From DAMCZI01 sp032095175 (GTDB taxonomy: Bacteria; Bacillota; Clostridia; Clostridiales; Caloramatoraceae): DNA of 64,000 bases. Both the position numbers and the translations under genes were made by a program. Of the stretch, positions 45,054 to 53,691 are shown one piece after another. The notes beneath the pieces were generated by a model. That model did no database searches, was not told the DNA's origin, and saw nothing but the letters and a program-made list of their open reading frames with translations. Numbering within the stretch: the stretch's first letter is position 1; every line of letters starts with the position of its first letter. Location of the stretch: contig DAMCZI010000006.1 of the NCBI GenBank assembly GCA_032095175.1, positions 62,001 through 126,000 on the forward strand. The letters are read 5' to 3'.

Positions 45054-45221
45054 TTGCATCTTCTCCTTCTGCCTTAATACTAATAATTATATCATACAAA
45101 ATGGGACGATTAACCAAGACACCCCTAATTCATAGCCTATTTTAGATAACCTTTTAGTTAACCATACCTTCGATTTTATTAGACACTTATAAAATTATTT
45201 TAGATATTTACCTAATTTTTC

Positions 45222-45250
45222 TTTACATTATAGCATTTGTGGAATAAAAT
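45222..45250 (+). promoter_or_regulatory. Promoter of the ArsR-type regulator/hydrolase operon
   Basis: TTTACA (45222-45227) and TAAAAT (45245-45250) with a 17-bp spacer. This argues for translation from ATG 45303 and not from the TTG at 45237 that lies inside the spacer. Confidence 0.55.
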
Positions 45251-45302
45251 AACATTAGATGGTTATGAAATTTATTTAGATATCATTCAAAGGAGTTTAG
45301 GT

Positions 45303-46370
45303 ATGAATATTAAATTAAACAGAGTTCCCGGGAAACTTGCTGATGCTTGGTATGGATTATATTTTATTTTTAATGATAATTATACTGAACTAATGGACAA
45401 ATATAATATTAAAATTGATCCTGAAATAGAGAAAGCCTTTAAGCATATTAAAAGTAAATTGAATATTGACTACGCCTTTATGGAGTTGTTTTTTAGACAC
45501 TGTTCTTCAACTGAAGAAATTAAAGCAATATTTCCACCCTTTACAGATTCAAACTTTATATTTCAATTTTCAACCTTAGAAAGTTATTTAGATTTTTTGA
45601 ACAACGTAGATGAAGCAACTGTAAAAAAAGAATTTACTCAAAAGATACTTAATTTTGAGAATAATGATTTGAAAATGATTGATATTTTGCTAGAAGATGA
45701 AACTAAACTTATTGAACAGATCGATACACTCCAAATTTCACCTGATTTAAAATGGCGAGCCCTAAGATTTATAAAAAAACCTATGAAGGATATGAGAGAA
45801 TATATTGCATTGCTTAATAACTTTTTCGAGATATATGAATCTCCTTCATTTAAAAAACACCTCAAAAAACATGATGCCTTTTATTATAATATTGAAGCTC
45901 TTGATGATGAAGGAAAAATACCTTTTTTAAAGAAACACCTGGGTAATTATTGGAGCGAAAATCTTATTAAAGAAAAAACATATTTAACTACGTTATTTCT
46001 TAATGCAGTGAGTGCAATTTTTGAAGAAAAAAACGATGCATCATTTATGTTCATTGGTTATAAGTTTAATGAACTAGTTCAACAAATTGCTGGCAACAAT
46101 GAAATTGATAAAAAACTCCTTGTACTTAAAAATATGTCTGATAGCACAAGATTTAAAATATTAATGCTGCTCAAAAGTGAAGATCTATATGGACAACAGC
46201 TTGCTGATAAAGTAGGCATTACAATGGCCACTATTTCCTATCACATGAATTTTCTACTAGCTGGTGGAATGGTAGAAATGTTTGAGCGAGGACATAGAAC
46301 ATATTACAAGTTAAAAAAAGAAGCTTTTAAGGAACTTAGTGAATTCATACAAAATATCTTTTTTGATTAA
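45303..46370 (+). CDS. ArsR-type winged-helix regulator with long N-terminal domain
   Basis: 355 residues. The last 95 are an HTH_5/ArsR domain: LVLKNMSDSTRFKILMLLKS, LYGQQLADKVGITMATISYH and MNFLLAGGMVEMFERGHRTY. The first 250 residues are helical with no domain I recognise. ATG 45303 has AAAGGAG upstream. It precedes an alpha/beta hydrolase by 18 bp and probably controls it. Confidence 0.82.
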   Translation: MNIKLNRVPGKLADAWYGLYFIFNDNYTELMDKYNIKIDPEIEKAFKHIKSKLNIDYAFMELFFRHCSSTEEIKAIFPPFTDSNFIFQFSTLESYLDFLNNVDEATVKKEFTQKILNFENNDLKMIDILLEDETKLIEQIDTLQISPDLKWRALRFIKKPMKDMREYIALLNNFFEIYESPSFKKHLKKHDAFYYNIEALDDEGKIPFLKKHLGNYWSENLIKEKTYLTTLFLNAVSAIFEEKNDASFMFIGYKFNELVQQIAGNNEIDKKLLVLKNMSDSTRFKILMLLKSEDLYGQQLADKVGITMATISYHMNFLLAGGMVEMFERGHRTYYKLKKEAFKELSEFIQNIFFD

Positions 46371-46388
46371 CTTAGAGGAGGGGTAGTT

Positions 46389-47369
46389 ATGTCAATAAAA
46401 ACGCCTGCCATTAAGGATCAACATGGTAAAGTTATTGCAAATAGTATTGCTGAAGTAAAGAAAATAATGATTGGTGGGGTAAACCAATACCTTATGATAA
46501 GAGGAAATAGTATAAATAATCCTGTTATACTTTTTATTCATGGAGGACCAGGACAATCTGAAATTGGATATATTAGAGAATGTCAAAGGGAACTTGAAGA
46601 GAAATTTGTTGTTGTACGATGGGATCAAAGAGGTTCAGGTTTGTCTTCTAAGGGCATATCAAAAGAATCATTAAATCTAAATACATTTATTTTAGATGTA
46701 AATGAAATTACTGACTATCTTATAAAAAGATTTAATCAACCTAAAATTTTTATTTCAGGGCATTCATGGGGGACTATTATAGCAACAAACGCGGTAAAAA
46801 ATACACCAGAGAAATATTTGGCATATATAGGAGTTGGTCAAGTTGTAGATGCAAAAGAAGGTGAAAAAATATCTTATGATTATACAATGTCGGAAGCAAA
46901 AAAGCAAAATAATGTAAAGGTAATAAAGAAACTTGAAAAAATAGGGCCTCCACCTTATAAACCTGAAGATTTTCTAATGCGAGCACAGTGCCTTAGTATG
47001 TTAGGATGCGTTTTTAAAACAAAACCAAAGACAAATATGGGGAAAGCTTTAATGTCATCATCCGAATATAATCTATCAACTAAATTAGGATATATAAGAA
47101 ATGCCCTTACTTGTAGTAAAATTCTAGCATCAGAAATGTTACAGATTAAATTTTTAGAAGATATTAAGGAATTAAAAGTTCCTATATACTTTATAATGGG
47201 TAAATATGACTATCATACTCCAACTGCTGTGGCAGAAAAATTCTATAATCAATTACAAGCTCCTAAAAAAGATTTTATTTTGTTTGAAAACTCAGCACAT
47301 GTACCGCAATTAGAAGAGAATGAAAAATTCAACAAAACTCTTATAAGAATTTTAGAAGAAAATAGATAG
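46389..47369 (+). CDS. Alpha/beta hydrolase, proline iminopeptidase-like
   Basis: 326 residues; LFIHGGPGQSEI (oxyanion HGGPG), VVRWDQRGSGLSS, nucleophile ISGHSWGTIIA, acid in FIMGKYDYHTP and His in FENSAHVPQLEE. HGGPG with DQRGSG is typical of the proline iminopeptidase group. Second gene of the ArsR operon. Confidence 0.9.
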   Translation: MSIKTPAIKDQHGKVIANSIAEVKKIMIGGVNQYLMIRGNSINNPVILFIHGGPGQSEIGYIRECQRELEEKFVVVRWDQRGSGLSSKGISKESLNLNTFILDVNEITDYLIKRFNQPKIFISGHSWGTIIATNAVKNTPEKYLAYIGVGQVVDAKEGEKISYDYTMSEAKKQNNVKVIKKLEKIGPPPYKPEDFLMRAQCLSMLGCVFKTKPKTNMGKALMSSSEYNLSTKLGYIRNALTCSKILASEMLQIKFLEDIKELKVPIYFIMGKYDYHTPTAVAEKFYNQLQAPKKDFILFENSAHVPQLEENEKFNKTLIRILEENR

Positions 47370-47403
47370 CTCTGCTCTAAGCATCAGATATATGAGTTAT
47401 TAA

Positions 47404-47445
47404 CTTTAGATAGGTAATTTTAAAAGTCAAATTGCCTATCTAAAG
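47404..47445 (+). terminator. Hairpin after the hydrolase gene
   Basis: CTTTAGATAGGTAATTT pairs with AAATTGCCTATCTAAAG across a short loop. No strong T-run follows. Confidence 0.6.
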
Positions 47446-47452
47446 ATCAAAA

Positions 47453-47593
47453 TTATATATTCTTTATGTACCTTAAATCCCTTATCTCTTTGCCAACATT
47501 TATAATTCTAGATATCCCATTATGTACAAATTCCATATGTTCATAAAGCTTCATTACACGAATGTACACCAACTGTGGGATGTTGCTGCACAT
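47453..47593 (-). other. Possible small gene or gene remnant (46 codons)
   Basis: An open frame from ATG 47593 to TAA 47453 gives MCSNIPQLVYIRVMKLYEHM then EFVHNGISRIINVGKEIRDL RYIKNI. The composition is protein-like, but no ribosome site precedes the ATG and a stop lies just upstream. It may be the tail of a decayed gene. The rest of the 346-bp gap shows nothing else. Confidence 0.3.
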
Positions 47594-47715
47594 ATAATTT
47601 CATATAACAATTCTTTTACATGAAAATAATACCATTAAATGTTTGCTAATAAAATAGACCATTGTAAAAAGCAGATGGTCTATAAAAAAATTCTTAGTAT
47701 CAAAAATCAAGATTT

Positions 47716-48864
47716 TTATTTCGTACGACTCCACCTTGATTTCACTTGTAATTTATCTCCTACAATTTTTATGTCACAGTTCCACAAGTAAGTCTTCATC
47801 CACAGTTTACCAGGCATTGGCTGCCAACCTTTTTGAGGGTTAATTTGAAATACAATAGAATCATGATTTTTCTTTACTGAATAAACACCGCCCATAATAC
47901 CTTTAACCTCATCAACAGATATTGAAAAATGCCCTTGGACTTCTGCATTATCCTTTAATGAAATAATATTAGGTATAGGTGGAGAAAAGGTTATTTTCAT
48001 TTCACTAATACTATCAATACTTTTTATACATTCTATCTCAGTATGTCCATTGTTTATTAAAATTGAATATATACAATTATCTACCCTTATTTCATCTATA
48101 TCTTTAGTAACTTTTATAGGCTCAATGACACCTGTATAATCATTATTCAATTCCTTGATATTATTAAAATATGAATACCTTGCCAGGTAGACCCTTTTAA
48201 AATTACATAAGGGCAAAAGTTTAATAGGCTCTAGATCTTTTCCATTTATCTTTACAAAAATATCAGTGTGCTTTTGCTCCACCATATTAAATTTTTTTAG
48301 GTATATAATAGGAAATTTATTTGGATTTTCACTCATAATACCTACAGGTGCTATAAGTCCAAAACTATCTCGTTTATTCTTATTCTCCTTTATTTTAAAC
48401 TCTATAATCCTATTTTTTCTGTCCTTTAAGGATAAATATACATCTATCCCTTTCTCAGTTACATCAAAATCTACCTTCATGGAATCAACTTCATTTAAGG
48501 TTACTTTGTTCAACAAGGACTTATATCTATCTCCATTAATTTTAAGATTCTTTGTATAGTAAATATCTGTTGCAGCATCCTGCCTTGCCATAAGTACAAT
48601 ATAGTATGTGGAATTTTCTTGCTTCACCTGCTGTAATTCTATACCTTTATAAATAGTATCCCCATGGAAGTCGATCAAACAAAGCTTATCAATTATCACT
48701 TGTTCATCTTTAAACTTAATTATAGGATACATATAGTTATTGCTTTCTTCCTTATAAACAGATGGATTGTTCATTTTATTCACTAAGTATTTTTCTTCAT
48801 TAACTGGGTTATTTTCAGGAACCATAAAGATTGGACAAATTTTTGAAATTAATTTCCCTATCAT
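47716..48864 (-). CDS. Hypothetical protein
   Basis: 382 residues, mainly beta-strand in character with no signal peptide, helix or motif I recognise. The second half has repeated strand-rich pieces (KVTKDIDEIRVDNCIYSILI, SISEMKITFSPPIPNIISLK) and ends GKLWMKTYLWNCDIKIVGDK. This looks like several beta-sandwich modules. It is alone between a repeat-bearing gap and a remnant. No function assigned. Confidence 0.7.
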   Translation of the reverse strand: MIGKLISKICPIFMVPENNPVNEEKYLVNKMNNPSVYKEESNNYMYPIIKFKDEQVIIDKLCLIDFHGDTIYKGIELQQVKQENSTYYIVLMARQDAATDIYYTKNLKINGDRYKSLLNKVTLNEVDSMKVDFDVTEKGIDVYLSLKDRKNRIIEFKIKENKNKRDSFGLIAPVGIMSENPNKFPIIYLKKFNMVEQKHTDIFVKINGKDLEPIKLLPLCNFKRVYLARYSYFNNIKELNNDYTGVIEPIKVTKDIDEIRVDNCIYSILINNGHTEIECIKSIDSISEMKITFSPPIPNIISLKDNAEVQGHFSISVDEVKGIMGGVYSVKKNHDSIVFQINPQKGWQPMPGKLWMKTYLWNCDIKIVGDKLQVKSRWSRTK

Positions 48865-48906
48865 TTCAATACATCTCCCTTAAACCTTTAAATTATTATT
48901 TTACTA

Positions 48907-49023
48907 TATGTTTCGTAAAAATGATTCTACATTGCTCAACCCTAAGCATTTATGCCAAATCATATTCCTTGATTCATTAATCGCACATTACCCAATGTAA
49001 AATCATTAGTGCGATTAATATAA
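48907..49023. repeat. Two-hairpin dispersed element, copy 3
   Basis: Plus strand begins TATGTTTCGTAAAAATGATT and ends GTGCGATTAATATAAC. Hairpin arms: AATGATTCTA..., CATTTATGC region, then ATTAATCGCAC paired with GTGCGATTAAT. Most complete copy. It ends 3 bp from the TetR gene stop. Confidence 0.8.
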
Positions 49024-49025
49024 CA

Positions 49026-49628
49026 TTATGCTCTATTTCCTTCTTGAATTAATAGTTTATATAGGTGTTTTAGGTTTGAAAGAATCCTTATTTTCATTTC
49101 ATCCATTCTGTTTATAAAAACTCGATTATTAATCCACTTACTTAATTCGCCATGTAAATAACTATGTAATATATCACCAATTATATTCGCTTTTTCCTTT
49201 GAAAGGTTATTATTAGTTGTTTTAATAAGTTCTATAAAATTTTCACCTGGTTTTTGCAATATTTTAGTAACTTCAGGAGAAGGGGTCCCACCTATAGACT
49301 CAAACCATATGAATCTATACCACCCAGTATGCTCTACAGAAAAATCAATTAAGTTGGATAAAATCAAGAAAATTCTTCCTTCATTATCTATTTCATTGCC
49401 CAAACCACTGCTGGAATAATCCATCATTATTAAAAGTACTTGTCCAAGTGCTTCCCAAAATATTTCATCCAGACTACTAAAATAGTTATACAAATTTGTA
49501 TGTGCACACCCAATTTTTTTAGCAATATCTCTTAATGTCACATCCTTTATTCCTTCATTTTCATCGATCAAGCTTAATGTGGTTTCTAAAATAATTTCCT
49601 TACTTACATGTTTTTTATTATTTTTCAC
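49026..49628 (-). CDS. TetR family regulator
   Basis: 200 residues with an N-terminal HTH (VTLRDIAKKIGCAHTNLYNYF, SSLDEIFWEAL) and a helical ligand-binding C-terminus. Start is GTG 49628 with GGAG eight bases upstream. A 32-bp perfect palindrome lies at its 5' end, so it probably represses itself. The target and ligand are unknown. Confidence 0.88.
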   Translation of the reverse strand: MKNNKKHVSKEIILETTLSLIDENEGIKDVTLRDIAKKIGCAHTNLYNYFSSLDEIFWEALGQVLLIMMDYSSSGLGNEIDNEGRIFLILSNLIDFSVEHTGWYRFIWFESIGGTPSPEVTKILQKPGENFIELIKTTNNNLSKEKANIIGDILHSYLHGELSKWINNRVFINRMDEMKIRILSNLKHLYKLLIQEGNRA

Positions 49629-49643
49629 TTCAGCATCTCCTTT

Positions 49644-49675
49644 ATATTACCATTGGTAATTACCAATGGTAATAT
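49644..49675. promoter_or_regulatory. 32-bp perfect palindromic operator upstream of tetR
   Basis: Left arm ATATTACCATTGGTAA, right arm its exact reverse complement, containing two ATTACCA-type sites in each direction. It lies 16 bp before the GTG start and overlaps the leader, a usual place for TetR binding. Confidence 0.75.
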
Positions 49676-49869
49676 AATACCAATAATATACTTTAGTGTC
49701 AATACGCAGAAAACACTCGTTTGTTTTATGTACTTTCTTAAGTTTCTGTTTTTTCTAATTATAACAACATTTTTTTGCTTTATTGGATTTTTATCCTTAT
49801 AATAATATAGTGAATATAAAATATCCATTTTTCTTACTTTACTAAAGACTTCGGGGAAGGAATGAGATT

Positions 49870-50820
49870 ATGAAATATTTTCTTGCTTTTTTAGCAATAT
49901 TTTTTATAGTGTGCCTCATAACTCCTTTTCTTATAAAAATTGGAGTAAAATTAAGTTTTGTAGATATACCAACAAAAAGAAAAAACCATAAAATAGCCAT
50001 TCCATTAACAGGTGGAATCGGTATATTTATAGGCTTCTTCTTAGGTTATTTGTTCTTTATGAAAAACTTTGATAAATCCTTTTTTTACTTAATACTTGCC
50101 TCTTCTTTAGTTTTCTTTATAGGTTTAGTAGATGATTGGTACAAATCAAAGCATAAAGAATTTTCTGCATTTCCAAGGTTAATAGTGCATATTTTTGCTG
50201 CTATACTGATTTACAAAAGTGGGATTGTATTTAGTGGATTCACAAATCCCTTTTCACACCAATACATAGTTTTGCCAACACTTTTAAAATTTTTATTAAG
50301 CATTACTTGGATTGTTGGTGTTACCACTGTAATTAATTGGTCAGATGGCCTGGATGGTCTTTCTGGCAGCTTATCTGCTATAAGTGCTTCGACTTTATTT
50401 ATAGTTGCATTAGTTAAACATCAAGGGGACTCAGCAATGATGGCTATACTGCTCTTAGCCGCGTTATTAGGATTCTTAAAATATAATAGATTTCCTGCCA
50501 AAATATTTATAGGAGATTCTGGTGCAAATTTTGCAGGTTTTATATTGGCAATAATAGCCCTTGATGGAGCTTTTAAGCAAGCTACTCTTATCTCTTTGGT
50601 GATTCCAATTTTAGCTTTAGGAGTACCCATATTCGATAATATATATGTTGTTATCAGAAGGCTTTTAACAGGGCGTCCCATATATGTAGCTGATGCAACT
50701 CAACTGCACCACAGATTGTTGTCAACAGGATTAAATGCAAAACAAACGTTAACATTTATATTATTAATAAGCGTATGCTTAAATCTATTTTCTATAATTA
50801 TATTATTATTAAAAATCTAG
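49870..50820 (+). CDS. Undecaprenyl-phosphate glycosyl-1-phosphate transferase (WecA/TagO/MraY family)
   Basis: 316 residues with about ten helices. Motifs: VDIPTKRKNHKIAIPLTGGI, GLVDDWYKSK (Mg Asp pair), INWSDGLDGLSG (usual form is N-x-x-DGLDGL), FIGDSGANFAGF and QLHHRLLSTGL. It moves a sugar-1-phosphate from a UDP-sugar to the lipid carrier, starting teichoic acid or other wall polymers. AAGGAATG precedes ATG 49870. Confidence 0.92.
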   Translation: MKYFLAFLAIFFIVCLITPFLIKIGVKLSFVDIPTKRKNHKIAIPLTGGIGIFIGFFLGYLFFMKNFDKSFFYLILASSLVFFIGLVDDWYKSKHKEFSAFPRLIVHIFAAILIYKSGIVFSGFTNPFSHQYIVLPTLLKFLLSITWIVGVTTVINWSDGLDGLSGSLSAISASTLFIVALVKHQGDSAMMAILLLAALLGFLKYNRFPAKIFIGDSGANFAGFILAIIALDGAFKQATLISLVIPILALGVPIFDNIYVVIRRLLTGRPIYVADATQLHHRLLSTGLNAKQTLTFILLISVCLNLFSIIILLLKI

Positions 50821-50847
50821 GGTGCTAAAAGCACCCTAGATTTTTTA
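50811..50847 (+). terminator. Terminator after the WecA/TagO-like gene
   Basis: AAAATCTAGGGTGC, loop TAAAA, GCACCCTAGATTTTTT. It overlaps the gene's stop codon and is strong; the A-run also lets it serve the opposite strand. Confidence 0.88.
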
Positions 50848-50935
50848 CTTGCTGCATATCTGAATTACTTCTTTCTTACTTTCTCTGTTATATATAAAGA
50901 AAATCTAGCAAATCCACCTTTTGCTCGACTTGTGC

Positions 50936-52306
50936 TCATGCTCTCATATTATCCATCAAATAGCTCTTCAATTCTTCAACTGCCACCGTCACCTGCTGCA
51001 TAGTATCACGCTCACGTACAGTAACCGTACCGTTTTCAAGAGTTGTATCATCTATTGTAACCGCATAAGGTGTTCCTATAGCATCACCTCTGCGGTATCG
51101 TTTTCCGATATTTCCGGCATCATCATAAGAAACCATAAAACACTTTCTCAGTTCTCTATAAATTTCCTGTGCTTTTTCAGCATGACGTTTTTTAATAAGT
51201 GGCAGTACATTCACCTTGATAGGTGCAAGAGAAGGATTAATTTTAAGCACCTGTCTTGTATCACCACCATCTAACTCTTCTTCTATCAATGCCTCAAACA
51301 AAACAGCCAGCACAAGTCGATCCAGTCCATATGTTGACTCTATAACATAAGGAATGTATTTCTCATTTGTCTGGGCATCAAAATACTCCATGTTCTTCCC
51401 GGAAAATTCCTGGTGTCTTTTCAAATCAAAGTCCGTCCTGTTGTGGGTTCCGTTTATTTCTCCCCAGCCAAAGGGGAACAGATACTCAATATCACATGCA
51501 GCCTTTGCATAATGTGCCAATTTCTCATGATCATGAAAACGTAAATGCTCCTTTGTTAGTCCGATGTATTCAAAGAATTCAATTCCATAGTTCTTGAAAT
51601 ACTCATACAGCCCTTCATCATCCCCCTGCTTGCAGAATGTCTGGTATTCCATCTGTTCAAATTCAATGGTACGGAATGTAAAATTACCAGGTGTAATCTC
51701 ATTGCGGAATGCCTTTCCTATCTGACCAATGCTAAATGGCAGCTTCGTTCTCATAGTACGCAGCACATTTAGAAAATTCACATACTCTCCCTGTGCATTT
51801 TCCGGACGAAGATAAATGGTATTTGATGTATCCTGTGTTACTCCACGCTGTGTTGCAAACATAAGGTTAAACTGTCTTATATCTGTAAAATTGGATTTAC
51901 CACATTTAGGGCATGGTACTTTTTTCTCTCTTATAAAGTTAACCATCTCTTCCTGAGTCATAGCATCAGCATTCGCTGTACTATCAAAATCATTAATTAG
52001 ATTATCTGCTCTATGTCTTGTTTTGCACTCTTTACAGTCCAACAGTGGATCAGTAAAACTATCTAAATGCCCACTAGCCTTCCAAACAGCAGGATTCATC
52101 AGAATATCCGAATCCAGTTCATAGCTGTTATCTCTTCTTTGAATAAAATAATATCTCCATGCATCCTTAATATTGTTCTTCAATCTTGTACCTAGTGGAC
52201 CATAATCCCAGGTGTTTGCCAAGCCTCCGTATATCTCACTTCCTTGGAATATAAATCCGTATTGGTTGCAATATGCCATCATTTCATCCATAGACATTTT
52301 TCTCAT
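50936..52306 (-). CDS. glyS: Glycyl-tRNA synthetase, dimeric class II type
   Basis: 456 residues; attaches glycine to tRNA-Gly. Motifs: RSHWRDTW-like YGPLGTRLKNNIKDAWRYYF early, CKTRHRADNLI, CPKCGKSNF (zinc-ribbon-like), RPENAQGEYVNFLN, motif 2 IGKAFRNEITPGNFTFRTIE, motif 3 IPYVIESTYGLDRL, and a C-terminal anticodon-binding domain (LPLIKKRHAEKAQEIYRELR). This is the one-subunit alpha2 form, not the alpha2beta2 bacterial type. Preceded by a T-box leader. Confidence 0.96.
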   Translation of the reverse strand: MRKMSMDEMMAYCNQYGFIFQGSEIYGGLANTWDYGPLGTRLKNNIKDAWRYYFIQRRDNSYELDSDILMNPAVWKASGHLDSFTDPLLDCKECKTRHRADNLINDFDSTANADAMTQEEMVNFIREKKVPCPKCGKSNFTDIRQFNLMFATQRGVTQDTSNTIYLRPENAQGEYVNFLNVLRTMRTKLPFSIGQIGKAFRNEITPGNFTFRTIEFEQMEYQTFCKQGDDEGLYEYFKNYGIEFFEYIGLTKEHLRFHDHEKLAHYAKAACDIEYLFPFGWGEINGTHNRTDFDLKRHQEFSGKNMEYFDAQTNEKYIPYVIESTYGLDRLVLAVLFEALIEEELDGGDTRQVLKINPSLAPIKVNVLPLIKKRHAEKAQEIYRELRKCFMVSYDDAGNIGKRYRRGDAIGTPYAVTIDDTTLENGTVTVRERDTMQQVTVAVEELKSYLMDNMRA

Positions 52307-52338
52307 TTAAATTACCTCCTTAATTGTGTAATTGAATA

Positions 52339-52600
52339 TAAAAAAAGTCCGCTCTAAGCTTTATGCTTAGGGCGAACTCATATTTTCAGTCCGTGGTACC
52401 ACCTAAATTCAGATAGATCTGCACTCTGTCAGCACGAGAAAAATCTTTATGCTGCTTCCTTTATAACGGGAGAAACTCCGGTAGTATCTACTCAGAATAT
52501 ATCCTTTCAATCCACAGTTCAAAAGCGCCTTCTACATTGCCTTCATAAAGATTCGCACCATCCATCTTCTCTCTGAAATCAGGTCAATATATACTATTCC
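52339..52600 (-). promoter_or_regulatory. T-box leader of glyS
   Basis: On the minus strand the T-box core AGGTGGTACCACGGACTG (pairs with uncharged tRNA NCCA end) is present. It is followed by a terminator GTTCGCCCTAAGC/GCTTAGAGCGGAC and seven T. A GGC triplet in GTAGAAGGCGCTTTTG of the 5' stem is a candidate Gly specifier. Uncharged tRNA-Gly should open the terminator. Confidence 0.94.
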
Positions 52601-52631
52601 TTTTCATAACCATTAATATATGTTTTCTTAT

Positions 52632-52660
52632 AGAATATTCAATCTAACAACTTTTGTCAA
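52632..52660 (-). promoter_or_regulatory. glyS promoter
   Basis: TTGACA (52655-52660) and TATTCT (52632-52637) on the minus strand with 17 bp between, just upstream of the T-box leader. Confidence 0.65.
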
Positions 52661-52698
52661 CTATAAAATTAAATAAATAATCTTTTATTATATTTCTT

Positions 52699-53520
52699 CT
52701 ATCCTACTTTCTTCGTAATGTATAAAGAAAATCTAAACATCGTACTAACATAACCTCTATAATCATTAATAACCTCTTCGATCTCATTATCCATCATTGC
52801 AATTGTTTTATCATCCATGTTATCAAGTATAGATGCAAATGAGGGTACTGATTTCATAGCTTTTAGATACTGCTGTGCATTCTCTCTTATTTCTTGCGTG
52901 TATTCAATTTTTTCAACTAACTCAAATAGACCTGAAGACTCTATCTCTGCTTTTCTTTCATCATCCTGTGACACTCCAGTATGTGTACGCCTTTCTGTTT
53001 TTTTCTTGTCACTAGAATAATTAACAGCATATTTTTCAACTATCTTATGAACCTTCTGGTCTATTTCTTTTACTGCTGTAGACTCATCATCAATTGGATT
53101 ATACCAAAACAAAACAAGATAGCCATCATCCTTTAAGAGTTTATAACACTTTTTGTATTTAATATTTGTATCCAACCAATGGAAAGCCTGAGCGCAGTAA
53201 ATTAAATCGTATTTTTCTCTATTAGGGCAATTCCATTCCTCAAAGGATATAACATCCAGTGAAACTTTAGGATAGTTCCCGCACTTGCTTTTAAATATTG
53301 CTGCCATATCTTCCGCAGGCTCTACTCCATGAATTGTAAATCCTTTTTCTGCAAACTGTACTGTTGCCTTTCCAGTTCCTGGTCCTATTTCTAATAACCT
53401 GTCCTTTAAATATAGGTTTGTTTTTGAAATTATATCCTGAATTAGTTTTTCTGGGTAGGAAGGTCTTATTTCATCATATATAGCCGCAATTCCATTATAG
53501 GGCTCAACTTTTCTAACCAT
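52699..53520 (-). CDS. Class I SAM-dependent methyltransferase
   Basis: 273 residues: GIAAIYDEIRPSYPEKLIQD at the N-terminus, motif I LLEIGPGTGKATVQFAEKG, HGVEPAEDMA, YDLIYCAQAFHWLD and LKDDGYLVLFWYNP. It resembles the methyltransferase at 21103. Substrate unknown. GGAGAG precedes ATG 53520. Confidence 0.87.
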   Translation of the reverse strand: MVRKVEPYNGIAAIYDEIRPSYPEKLIQDIISKTNLYLKDRLLEIGPGTGKATVQFAEKGFTIHGVEPAEDMAAIFKSKCGNYPKVSLDVISFEEWNCPNREKYDLIYCAQAFHWLDTNIKYKKCYKLLKDDGYLVLFWYNPIDDESTAVKEIDQKVHKIVEKYAVNYSSDKKKTERRTHTGVSQDDERKAEIESSGLFELVEKIEYTQEIRENAQQYLKAMKSVPSFASILDNMDDKTIAMMDNEIEEVINDYRGYVSTMFRFSLYITKKVG

Positions 53521-53691
53521 ATTTCTCTCTCCTTTTACCTCATTTTTCTAACTTAATTATATTAGAAGGATGATATAATCACAAAGGATTTATGTTGAAA
53601 AATAGTTTATATAAATCCCGCTTAAATGGTATAATTAATACATGATTTTACTAATATCGGTAAAATTTATTATAATAATGGAGACTTATTT

